This document shows, piece after piece, positions 50,469 to 58,444 of a stretch of DNA of 64,000 nucleotides. The number at the start of each line of letters is the position of its first letter. Position 1 is the stretch's first letter. This DNA is from HGM12998 sp900756495 (GTDB lineage Bacteria; Bacillota; Clostridia; Oscillospirales; Oscillospiraceae): assembly GCA_958477305.1 (NCBI GenBank), contig CAUEFI010000008.1, positions 1 through 64,000 of the forward strand, given 5' to 3'. Position numbers and translations under genes: made by a program. A model generated the notes under the pieces. That model saw only the letters and a list, made by a program, of their open reading frames with translations, did no database searches and was not told the DNA's origin.

Positions 50469-51695
50469 TCAATTGCCGTTTCCAAATTCAGAGAAAAATC
50501 TGTCGTGAATCACCTGGGTGGCCCGGTCGGCGTCCTTCACATCAACTAGGACCGAAACCTTGATCTCACTGGTGGAAATCATGTTGATGTTAATGCCTGC
50601 GTTATAGAGCGCTTCGAACATCAGGGCGGCCACGCCGGGATTATTGATCATGCCGGCGCCCACAATGGAGACTTTTGCAATCTCATCGTTCACATCAATG
50701 TGATCGAACCCCAGCAACTCTTTGTTCTCTTCCAGCACTTTGCGGGCTTTGTCCTTATCCTCTTTCCCAACGGTAAAGCTGATATCCTTGGTATCGTTGC
50801 GCCCGATAGACTGAAGAATGATATCGACATTTACCCGTTCCTTGGCCAGCAGGGAAAAGATTTTAAAGGCAATACCGGGCTGATCGGCCAGCCCCACCAG
50901 GGCTAGGCGCGCCACATTTTTATCCTTGGCAACACCGCTGACATGTGATTTTTCCATGGTTTTCGCAACCTCCTTGACTTTGGTCCCGGGCTTTCCGGAA
51001 AAACTGGACAGGACCTCCAGATTGACATTATAGCGCTTCGCCATCTCCACCGACCGGTTATGGAGCACCTGTGCTCCCAGCGTAGCCAGTTCCAGCATCT
51101 CGTCGTAAGTAATTTCCTCCAGCTGGCGAGTGCCGGTTACATGGCGCGGATCAGCCGTAAATACGCCGTCTACATCAGTATAAATCTGGCACAAATCGGC
51201 GTGCAGAACAGCAGCCAGAGCCACAGCCGAGGTATCGGATCCGCCCCGGCCCAGCGTGGTGATATCGTCGTACTTATTGATTCCCTGGAATCCAGTGACA
51301 ATCACGATGGTCTTTTTATCCAGCTCACCCAGAATTCGCTCTGTCTGGACCCGTTTGATACGGGCATTCCCGTACGTAGAGTTGGTGCGAAAACCGGCCT
51401 GCCAACCGGTAAGGGAGACCACCGGATAACCCATGGCCTCAATTGCCATGGCACACAGCGAGCAGGAGATCTGCTCACCGGTGGAAAGGAGCATATCCAT
51501 CTCCCGCTTGGAGGCGTGCGGATTGATCTCTGCCGCCTTTTCAATCAGATCATCGGTGGTATCTCCCTGAGCGGAGAGCACAGCCACCACACTATGCCCG
51601 CGCCGGTAGGTCTCGGTAATAATGCGGGCTACGTTGCGGATCTTATCAGCATCCGCCACAGAACTGCCGCCGAATTTTTGAACAATGAGTCCCAT
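50469..51695 (-). CDS. lysC: Aspartate kinase
   Basis: Phosphorylates aspartate, the entry to lysine, threonine and methionine synthesis. 408 residues: kinase domain with VQKFGGSSVAD at the start and the GRGGSDTSAVALAA block (about 155-168), then two ACT domains (about 265-400) that bind feedback effectors. The form with both in one protein of about 405 residues is the lysine/threonine-inhibited type. It lies 95 bases after hom on the minus strand in a pheB-hom-lysC order. Start ATG 51695 with AGGGGGT upstream. Confidence 0.97.
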   Translation of the reverse strand: MGLIVQKFGGSSVADADKIRNVARIITETYRRGHSVVAVLSAQGDTTDDLIEKAAEINPHASKREMDMLLSTGEQISCSLCAMAIEAMGYPVVSLTGWQAGFRTNSTYGNARIKRVQTERILGELDKKTIVIVTGFQGINKYDDITTLGRGGSDTSAVALAAVLHADLCQIYTDVDGVFTADPRHVTGTRQLEEITYDEMLELATLGAQVLHNRSVEMAKRYNVNLEVLSSFSGKPGTKVKEVAKTMEKSHVSGVAKDKNVARLALVGLADQPGIAFKIFSLLAKERVNVDIILQSIGRNDTKDISFTVGKEDKDKARKVLEENKELLGFDHIDVNDEIAKVSIVGAGMINNPGVAALMFEALYNAGININMISTSEIKVSVLVDVKDADRATQVIHDRFFSEFGNGN

Positions 51696-51790
51696 TGGTC
51701 TATGTACCCCCTATACGAATATGCCGAAAGGGCGCTTCTTCCCTCTCATCCTATGCCAGGTCTCCGCCCGGCGTCCCCGCCTGCACCGGG

Positions 51791-53002
51791 TTAATCCAGC
51801 ACCCGGAATGCCGACAGCATCTTCATACCCGACAAGGCAGTCTCCAGGTTGGCGCGAATCATGGGCTCTGCAAGGAAAGCTACCTCCCCCTCCGGCGCGC
51901 CAGCCCGCCCCAGGAAAGTGACATTTCCCAACGCAGCCTTGACCGCATCGGGCGTCCCTTGGGCCCGAACATACCAAGCACTCACCAGATCGTCGGGAGG
52001 AATGGCCAAATCTGCTCCACCGGGCCCCCAGCCCAGATACTTTTTCGTCTTCATGTGCTTTGCAGCATCAATGACATCGGCCACCACAGCGGAGGCGGTA
52101 GGCAGCTTGCCGGCACCTCTTCCGTAAAACATCACGTCGCCGATAGCGTCACCCTTGACAGTAATTGCATTAAACACATCCTCTACACCCGAGAGTGGGT
52201 CCTCGCCATCCACCAGATGAGGGGCCACATAAGCGGTCACCCTGTCGCCCTCCCGTCGAATAGCACGGCCCAAGAGCTTAATTTTTTTCCCGCAGGAGTC
52301 AGCATAGGCCACGTCGGCCAGAGTTACACTGGAAATCCCCTCGGTAGGCACTTGGCTGGGATAGACGTGGCGGCCAAATGCCAGGGAGGCCAGGATGCAG
52401 ATCTTCCGGCAGGCATCGTGCCCCTCCACATCGGCGGTAGGATCCTGCTCGGCGTATCCATTGGCCTGGGCCTCCTTGAGCGCGGTATCAAAAGACAGCC
52501 CTGCCTTGATCATGCGGGTCAGAATATAGTTGGTGGTGCCGTTGAGAATGCCGCAGATCTCACTGATCTCATTGGCTGCCAGACACTGGTTTAAGGGACG
52601 GATGATAGGAATACCGCCTCCGACACTGGCCTCAAAGAGGTAGCTGACGCCGTGTTCCTCTGCCAGTTTAAGGAGGTCGTAGCCATGCTCGGCCACCAAC
52701 TCCTTGTTGGACGTCACCACGCTCTTCCCCGCTTTCAGCGCCCGCTCCGTAAAATCCTTTGCGGCCCTGGCTCCTCCGATGGTTTCCACCACAATGTTCA
52801 CATCGGGATCGTCCTCGATCACTGAAAAGTCCTTCACAAACTTGTCTGCAAAGGGGCTGTCAGGAAAATCACGCACGTCCAGAATATATTTTAGGCGGAT
52901 CAGGTTATCCACCTTCTTGTCAATGTGGTCGCCGTTTTTGGTCAGCACCTCAGCCACACCGGAGCCTACCACACCGAATCCCAGAATTGCCACGTTTACC
53001 AT
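51791..53002 (-). CDS. hom: Homoserine dehydrogenase
   Basis: Reduces aspartate semialdehyde to homoserine with NAD(P)H. 403 residues: Rossmann opening VAILGFGVVGSGVAEVL, the catalytic domain with the GILNGTTNYILTRM motif (about 150-163) and Lys in the YAEQDPTADVEGHDA region, and a C-terminal ACT domain for threonine feedback. Preceded by CGAGGAGG. It sits 21 bases after the ACT-domain gene and 95 before lysC, so the three probably form one threonine-pathway operon. Confidence 0.97.
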   Translation of the reverse strand: MVNVAILGFGVVGSGVAEVLTKNGDHIDKKVDNLIRLKYILDVRDFPDSPFADKFVKDFSVIEDDPDVNIVVETIGGARAAKDFTERALKAGKSVVTSNKELVAEHGYDLLKLAEEHGVSYLFEASVGGGIPIIRPLNQCLAANEISEICGILNGTTNYILTRMIKAGLSFDTALKEAQANGYAEQDPTADVEGHDACRKICILASLAFGRHVYPSQVPTEGISSVTLADVAYADSCGKKIKLLGRAIRREGDRVTAYVAPHLVDGEDPLSGVEDVFNAITVKGDAIGDVMFYGRGAGKLPTASAVVADVIDAAKHMKTKKYLGWGPGGADLAIPPDDLVSAWYVRAQGTPDAVKAALGNVTFLGRAGAPEGEVAFLAEPMIRANLETALSGMKMLSAFRVLD

Positions 53003-53023
53003 CGCTTTTTCCTCCTCGATATG

Positions 53024-53464
53024 TTATCCAGCCAGGATCTCACAGCGAAGTACACCGTCCAGCTCGCCCGTTCGGACCACCAGCTCCTCAATGGAGATCT
53101 CCAGTCCGGATGTCTCCGCACCTATAGAAACCGCCGCACATCCGCTAACTGGAATTCCCTGATTGATCGTCAGAATATTCCCGCCTGTGCGGGCAAAGAT
53201 ATTGAGGACCGCCGAAAGTACGCCCGGTTCGTCTTTCAGCAGAATCTGAAAGGTGACAATGCGCCCGTGAAGCATGTCGTTGAACGGCCTCACCGCATCC
53301 TTATACTTATAAAAAGCGCTGCGGCTGATGCCGACTCTCCGGGTAGCCAAATTCACCGTATCAACCTCTCCGGTCTCCAGCATACGCTTTGCCTCCGCCA
53401 CCTTGAGAAAAATCTCGGGGAGAGCCCCGGCCTCTATGATAAAGTAGCTCGGCGTCTTACCCAT
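53024..53464 (-). CDS. ACT-domain regulatory protein (PheB/UPF0735)
   Basis: 146 residues from ATG 53464, 9 bases after a GGGGGGAG site; the upstream frame to 53545 is leader. The N-terminal part has a helix-turn-helix-like segment (ATRRVGISRSAFYKYKDAV), followed by an ACT domain (about 70-144: LLKDEPGVLSAVLNIFARTG). This is the PheB-type family that regularly precedes hom in Firmicutes and is thought to regulate aspartate-family synthesis. First gene of the unit with hom and lysC. Confidence 0.92.
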   Translation of the reverse strand: MGKTPSYFIIEAGALPEIFLKVAEAKRMLETGEVDTVNLATRRVGISRSAFYKYKDAVRPFNDMLHGRIVTFQILLKDEPGVLSAVLNIFARTGGNILTINQGIPVSGCAAVSIGAETSGLEISIEELVVRTGELDGVLRCEILAG

Positions 53465-53525
53465 TCTACGCAACTCCCCCCGCATCTGTCCACGACATAT
53501 GGCCATTTGTTCTTTTGCGAAGTAT

Positions 53526-53555
53526 ATTGTAGCACACCAGCCCATCAGGATGCAA
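53526..53555 (-). promoter_or_regulatory. Promoter of the pheB-hom-lysC operon
   Basis: Minus strand TTGCAT (53555-53550), 18 bases, TACAAT (53531-53526). No T-box or riboswitch is evident in the short leader. Confidence 0.65.
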
Positions 53556-53646
53556 GAGCGGAATCGACACGGATCCCCCCAATTTCCCGCGCTCGGCCGC
53601 TTGGAATCCCGTCATATTGTACATATTCCGAAGGGGGGCTTGTATA

Positions 53647-54714
53647 TTGCCAGAGAACAAGCACCTGCGCTTCCTCCTCAGAGTGCTGTACGCCGCCCTA
53701 GGACTGATAGGGCTGTGGCTGGCTCTACGTTTTGTTCTGCCTTGGCTGCTCCCCTTTCTATTGGCTTTCGCCCTGGCCGCAGCTCTGGAGCCTGCGGTCC
53801 GATTCCTGAAAGCGCGTTGGAAGCTCGCCCGCAGCCTGTCATCTGCTCTTTGCGTACTGGTACTTTCTGCTGCCCTGTGCGGTCTGTTGGGACTGTTGGC
53901 ATGGCGGGCGTGGTATGAGGCCGGACTTTTGCTGGAGCGTCTGCCCACCCTCCTCTCCGGCCTGCCAGCCCTGGGAACCCGGCTGGAAGATTGGCTCTAC
54001 CGCTTTACCGTAGCCCTTCCCGTTCCGCTCCAGGTTCTGTTTCAAAATACGCTGGAAGATCTCCTGAAGCAGGGCGCCGCGCTCCCTGACCAATTGTATG
54101 ACTGGCTTTCCGGAATCGCGCTAAAAGCTGCCGCTGCCCTTCCAAATATCTTTCTTTTTCTCTTTACGACCCTTCTGTCCACCTATTTTATCAGTGCAGG
54201 GCGCCCTGCACTCCTCCATCACTTGGAGCGGCTGGTTCCAGAGCGCTGGCACCTCCGGCTCCAGGACGGCGGGATGCAGATAAGGGAGACCTTAATCAAC
54301 TGGCTCAAAGCGCAAGGACTGCTGATGGCCATCACTTTTGCTGAGCTCACAGCCGGTTTTCTGATTCTTCAGATAGATTTGGCTCTGCTGCTGGCCGCCG
54401 TGGTAGCCATTGTGGACGCCCTCCCTGTCTTCGGTACCGGAACCGTCCTGATCCCGTGGTCACTCCTTGCCTTTTTGAGCGGAGACCGCAGGCTGGCACT
54501 AGGACTTCTGATTTTGTATGCCTGTATTACACTGGTGAGAAATATTCTGGAGCCCCGTCTAGTAGGCCAACAATTGGGCCTTCATCCTCTTTTAGCCCTG
54601 ATGGCTATGTATATCGGCTTTCAGGCCTTTGGCGTAGCTGGAATGATACTGGCTCCGTTGGCTGCTGTTGCAGGCAAGGGAATATGGGACTGCATCAGAG
54701 GGCGCAGGACATAA
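53647..54714 (+). CDS. AI-2E family transporter (YtvI-like permease)
   Basis: 355 residues with about seven hydrophobic helices. I choose TTG 53647 because GAAGGGGGG lies 8-9 bases upstream; the frame from 53617 has no site. The core shows the family repeat region (VLFQNTLEDLLKQGAALPDQ, INWLKAQGLLMAITFAELTA) and the DALPVFGTGTVLIPW motif (about 260-275). Sporulation-associated relatives (YtvI) exist in Bacillus, and others are Na+/H+ antiporter-like; despite the name few transport AI-2. Divergent from pheB. Confidence 0.92.
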   Translation: MPENKHLRFLLRVLYAALGLIGLWLALRFVLPWLLPFLLAFALAAALEPAVRFLKARWKLARSLSSALCVLVLSAALCGLLGLLAWRAWYEAGLLLERLPTLLSGLPALGTRLEDWLYRFTVALPVPLQVLFQNTLEDLLKQGAALPDQLYDWLSGIALKAAAALPNIFLFLFTTLLSTYFISAGRPALLHHLERLVPERWHLRLQDGGMQIRETLINWLKAQGLLMAITFAELTAGFLILQIDLALLLAAVVAIVDALPVFGTGTVLIPWSLLAFLSGDRRLALGLLILYACITLVRNILEPRLVGQQLGLHPLLALMAMYIGFQAFGVAGMILAPLAAVAGKGIWDCIRGRRT

Positions 54715-54736
54715 AAGGGTTTCATTTTGAAGACTG

Positions 54737-54772
54737 AAGACGCGGCGCGTGCAAATGCACGCGCCGCGTCTT
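54737..54772. terminator. Bidirectional terminator
   Basis: 17-base arms AAGACGCGGCGCGTGCA and complement (54737-54753, 54756-54772) followed by TTTTCT; between the AI-2E gene and the converging PBP gene. Confidence 0.85.
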
Positions 54773-54781
54773 TTCTCCGCT

Positions 54782-57493
54782 TCAGGCCACGGGAATATAG
54801 GGCTCATTGTCATCCGGTCCGTCGTCCGGCAAGATGGGCTCCACCGGAACGACAGGCTCCTCTGTGGGCGTTGGGGACGGCGTTGGCACAGGAGTCTCCG
54901 GGAGGCCTGGATCCTCCGTCACTGGCGGCTCAGTCACTGCCGGCGGCAGATATTCAGGCCAGGTGTTGGGATTGTCGGGATCAAAATAGGGATACAGCTC
55001 AGGAGGTGGCCAGGTAGAGGGATCGGCAATATCAAATATAGCCGGATCGTACACCTCCGGCGGTGCTTCGATCTCCTCTGTGTGGACGTCACAGAGGCCC
55101 TGCCCCTCCCAATACTGAATCAAATAAGCCGCATCATTGGGAGTCTGCTCTCCAGCTATCGGTTCCCGCTCATAATTGAGCAGTGCAATGGTCTGCACCG
55201 TGGGCTCCACATCGCCTACCGTCTCCCTGGGACAGTACTCGCCCGCCTTGTGATATAGATTGCCTATGGGCGTACCGTCGGCATTGGTAATGGGACTGGC
55301 CGTACAGACTTCAACTTCCTGGTGCATCTCGCAGTATTGCGTCGGCTGAGTTCCGGAGAAGAAATAGCCCTTGGCCGCCCTGCTTCCCCTTGGATCATGG
55401 GAGCAGGCTTCGGTGGGGATCATACCGCTGTCCATACAATAGCTGGCCGTAACCAGTCCATCCGGCTGCGGAAAGTCCTTGTCCTCCAGCCCCTCGTGGA
55501 TCCTCTGCATCACCAGTGTCCACATATCCAAAGCCGGGTTGGAATATCCGCCGTTGTAGACAATACGCTCCGGATTCCGATAGCCCGCCCAGACGGCGGC
55601 AGTATAGTATGGGGTATAGCCTACAAACCAGCGGTCGTTGTTGCTGTCGGTAGACCCCGTCTTGCCGGCGGCAGTCACCGAGAGCTTGCCGGCCGCCGTT
55701 CGCCCCGTACCCGTGCTGGTGAGGACGCTTTTTAGCATGTGGTTCATATACCAGGCGGTGGTCTCTTTGAGTGCAGCTTCGCTCTCCCTCTGTGTATTGT
55801 CCAGAATTATCTCGCCCTCGGCATCCACTACCTTTGTATAGGTCCGTGGCTCGACATACATGCCGCCCCGCGGGAAGGTGGAGTAGGCTGCAGCCATATC
55901 CATCACTGACACGCCGTCGGTCAAGCCGCCCATGGACAGCGGAGCCTCGGCTTTGTCAGTCACCTGTCTTCCCCAACTCTCCCGCCCCTCTTCCAGGTCA
56001 ATATGAAAGCGGTTTTCCATAAACTCAAAGGATGCCTCCGGCGTCACCAACTGAAGCACTCGCAGTGCTACCGGGTTGGAGGATACCCGCAGCGCATCGT
56101 ATACGGTCATACGTCCGGCATTGTAGCCATAAGAGTTGGACGGCCAGGCTTTTCCTCCCTCCACCCGAACGGCGGAATCATCAAAGATAGAATAAGGAGT
56201 AATCAGGCCCATCTCAATAGCAGGGGCGTATACCGAGAGCGGTTTAATCGACGATCCAGGCTGGCGCACTGTATCGCTGGCATAATTCCACAGCCGGTTT
56301 CCCTCCTTATCCCCCATGCCTCCGGCCAGCCCCACCACGTCACCGTTGGGGTCGATAATAACAATAGCCGACTCAATCTCCTGACCTGAGGCGGAGATCA
56401 GCTGGAGGTTTTCCCGGTTCTCATAGACTTCTTCCACAATGGCTTGGATCTCCGGGTCTACACAGGCGTAGATCTTGACGCCGCCCCGGTAAATCAGATC
56501 CTGTATCACATTATCTGAGTAGCCAAATTGCTCCCGCAGGTCATCCATCACATCGCTGATGACCTGTTCCTCATACCAGGAAAAGATGGTAGACGGGGCC
56601 GATTCGCTGACTCCAGTGGCAAATACCAACTCTTCGGCTACGGCAGCCTGATACTCCTCCTCGCTAATCATTCCCTCCTTCTTCATCTCGGACAAAATCA
56701 ACTCCTGGCGCTCCTTGTTGAAGTCACGCGCCGTCTTGACCTCCCCAGTCTCCTCATCAGTGATGCGCAGGGTAGAATTTGGACCGTAAATAGAGGGGTT
56801 GTTGGTAATGGCGATGAGACTGGCACACTCTGCCAGAGAGAGCTCTGAAAGCTCCTTCCCAAAGTAGGTCTGGGCCGCAGTCGATACGCCGTAGCAGCCC
56901 TTACCCAAATAGATGTAGTTCAAATACATCTCCATGGTAGTCCGCTTATCATGGGTCTTATCAAAGTCCAGGGCGCGAAAGATTTCCAAAATTTTTCGTT
57001 TCACCGTTACATCGTCATAATCCGTCATATTCTTGATTAACTGCTGTGTAATGGTGGATCCGCCTTGGATATCCTGACCGGTAAACATATTGATGACGCC
57101 CTTGATGGTCCGCCGCCAGTTGACTCCGTGGTGATTCCAGAATTCCTTATCCTCAATCGCCACAGCCGCATTGATCAGGTTCTCAGGGATTTGATCATAG
57201 GTAACCCACACCCGGTTTTCAGTTCCGTGGAGTGAGACCAACTCCACCTCCTGCCCAGTATTTTTGTCAATATAGACCATTGTACTGGCCAGATCGGTGG
57301 AGTAATCTCCCACTTCCAAATGAGCGTCAGGCAGAATAACGGTTTTGACATACACGGTGGCAAAGCAGGCCAAGATAGCACATGTGAGTACCCCGACCAG
57401 AGCCAGGGTCCCAATGACCTTGAGCACAGTAAAAGTAACCCGCAGAGGCAATGCCTCGCTCCGCCGCCGTTTCTTTCCGCTGGTACTTGCCAA
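54782..57493 (-). CDS. Class A penicillin-binding protein (PBP1A type)
   Basis: 903 residues from TTG 57493 (six bases after GGAGGTG); frames further upstream cross the promoter and the divergent gene. Basic N-terminus, one transmembrane helix (about 22-45), glycosyltransferase domain (about 70-245) with EDKEFWNHHGVN and QGGSTITQQLIKN, and the transpeptidase domain with SSIKPL (SxxK), SSN and KTGSTD. The last 100 residues are an extended Pro/Thr/Glu-rich tail (PPVTEDPGLPETPVPTPSPT), exposed outside. It polymerises and crosslinks peptidoglycan. Confidence 0.95.
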   Translation of the reverse strand: MASTSGKKRRRSEALPLRVTFTVLKVIGTLALVGVLTCAILACFATVYVKTVILPDAHLEVGDYSTDLASTMVYIDKNTGQEVELVSLHGTENRVWVTYDQIPENLINAAVAIEDKEFWNHHGVNWRRTIKGVINMFTGQDIQGGSTITQQLIKNMTDYDDVTVKRKILEIFRALDFDKTHDKRTTMEMYLNYIYLGKGCYGVSTAAQTYFGKELSELSLAECASLIAITNNPSIYGPNSTLRITDEETGEVKTARDFNKERQELILSEMKKEGMISEEEYQAAVAEELVFATGVSESAPSTIFSWYEEQVISDVMDDLREQFGYSDNVIQDLIYRGGVKIYACVDPEIQAIVEEVYENRENLQLISASGQEIESAIVIIDPNGDVVGLAGGMGDKEGNRLWNYASDTVRQPGSSIKPLSVYAPAIEMGLITPYSIFDDSAVRVEGGKAWPSNSYGYNAGRMTVYDALRVSSNPVALRVLQLVTPEASFEFMENRFHIDLEEGRESWGRQVTDKAEAPLSMGGLTDGVSVMDMAAAYSTFPRGGMYVEPRTYTKVVDAEGEIILDNTQRESEAALKETTAWYMNHMLKSVLTSTGTGRTAAGKLSVTAAGKTGSTDSNNDRWFVGYTPYYTAAVWAGYRNPERIVYNGGYSNPALDMWTLVMQRIHEGLEDKDFPQPDGLVTASYCMDSGMIPTEACSHDPRGSRAAKGYFFSGTQPTQYCEMHQEVEVCTASPITNADGTPIGNLYHKAGEYCPRETVGDVEPTVQTIALLNYEREPIAGEQTPNDAAYLIQYWEGQGLCDVHTEEIEAPPEVYDPAIFDIADPSTWPPPELYPYFDPDNPNTWPEYLPPAVTEPPVTEDPGLPETPVPTPSPTPTEEPVVPVEPILPDDGPDDNEPYIPVA

Positions 57494-57581
57494 AAGAACA
57501 CCTCCGAAATAAACAGCGGGATGGCTGAACCCATCCCACCAATCCGCACAAACAAAATTGGGTACAGTTCGACTATTAGCC

Positions 57582-57609
57582 ATTATAACATGATTTCGCA
57601 AGTTGTCCA
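57582..57609 (-). promoter_or_regulatory. Promoter of the PBP gene
   Basis: Minus strand TGGACA (57609-57604), 16 bases, TATAAT (57587-57582). Confidence 0.6.
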
Positions 57610-57673
57610 CCCTAAATTTTTCCAGTTTATGGTTGAGAAGGGCCGGCTCCGGAAAATTTGGCACGTCCCCGTC

Positions 57674-57702
57674 TTGCTTTTTTTCATAGGGCGGGGTAAA
57701 AT
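57674..57702 (+). promoter_or_regulatory. Promoter of the DUF1292 gene
   Basis: TTGCTT (57674-57679), 17 bases, TAAAAT (57697-57702), 25 bases before the GTG start. Confidence 0.6.
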
Positions 57703-57727
57703 AGGACTGAAGAAAGAGGAAAGTGCG

Positions 57728-58045
57728 GTGACAGCCATGAGCGAAGAATTTGGTCCGGATTTTATCACCATCACCGACGAGGACGGAAACGAATTCGAAC
57801 TGGAGCATCTGGACACACTGGAGTACAACGGCCAAACCTATATGGCTTTCTTCCCTGCCGTGCAAGGGGAGGACGGAGATGAGCCGGTAGAAGACATCGA
57901 TCTGGATGAGGAATATGGCCTTATCATTCTGAAAGTAGTGGAAGCGGACGGAGAGGAACAACTCTCCACTCTGGACAGTGAAGAGGAGCTGGAACTTGTT
58001 TATCAGCAGTTTATGGATACGCTTTTTGCAGATGAGGAAGAGTAA
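57728..58045 (+). CDS. DUF1292 (YrzB-type) protein
   Basis: 105 residues, strongly acidic, of the DUF1292 family: ITITDEDGNEFELEHLDTLE at the start, YNGQTYMAFFP in the middle and EEYGLIILKVVE. The GTG at 57728 has GAGG 8 bases upstream and is preferred; an ATG at 57737 in frame is the conventional but badly spaced start. In Bacillus the relative yrzB belongs to the yrrL/yrzB housekeeping cluster; function unknown. Divergent from PBP1A, followed by a structured RNA. Confidence 0.9.
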   Translation: MTAMSEEFGPDFITITDEDGNEFELEHLDTLEYNGQTYMAFFPAVQGEDGDEPVEDIDLDEEYGLIILKVVEADGEEQLSTLDSEEELELVYQQFMDTLFADEEE

Positions 58046-58059
58046 CCCGCACTGGATTT

Positions 58060-58300
58060 GACATGCACCCTGCCCTTCCCTGTGAGAGATGGCCTTGTTA
58101 AAACCCACATCTCTTAAAAGGGACGCCCCGCTCATGACGTGGATTGCAGGCCTCCCGACCCGCCCCTGGCGGCGGGCTGGACGTTGGAAGCAGAGAAGCG
58201 CCATGGAGGCGACCCACCTGCATATACTGTGCAGGTTTTTAACCGGGCCCCACGCTTGGGGCGGGGGCTTCCCCACGAAACACTTTGTTTCGTGGGGTTT
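58060..58300 (+). ncRNA. ssrS: Structured RNA, candidate 6S RNA
   Basis: The 200 bases after the DUF1292 stop have no gene but nested complementary segments: 58065-58076 with 58256-58268 (closing stem, one mismatch and one bulge), GGCC-tt-GTTAAAA (58091-58103) with TTTTAAC-cg-GGCC (58237-58249), GCCTCC (58150-58155) with GGAGGC (58205-58210), and a small hairpin ACCTGCA/TGCAGGT (58216-58222, 58230-58236). It ends in a Rho-independent terminator (58271-58297). A long rod with a central open region and a side hairpin on the 3' strand is the 6S RNA design, and in Bacillus 6S-1 RNA lies next to yrvM (tcdA), found here two genes on. The 5' end and promoter are not clear. Confidence 0.5.
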
Positions 58301-58304
58301 TCTT
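58271..58304 (+). terminator. Terminator of the structured RNA
   Basis: CCCCACGAAACA/TGTTTCGTGGGG arms (58271-58282, 58286-58297) with TTTTCTTT tail. Confidence 0.85.
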
Positions 58305-58338
58305 TATGGGTCTATTTTCCATTCTTTGTTTTTTAGAC

Positions 58339-58367
58339 TTGCAAGGCGACGGAATTTCCTGTATAAT
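58339..58367 (+). promoter_or_regulatory. Promoter of the PpiC-type foldase gene
   Basis: TTGCAA (58339-58344), 17 bases, TATAAT (58362-58367). Confidence 0.8.
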
Positions 58368-58444
58368 GTCAGAATGTCTATGACAGAATGAAATTGAGAC
58401 ATTTCTTTCAAGCATCAATTACACGAGAGGACTGAAGCAGCAAG

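Noticed and set aside
53465..53560. T-box or riboswitch in front of the pheB-hom-lysC operon
   Set aside because: The leader is too short and no specifier or antiterminator sequence was seen.
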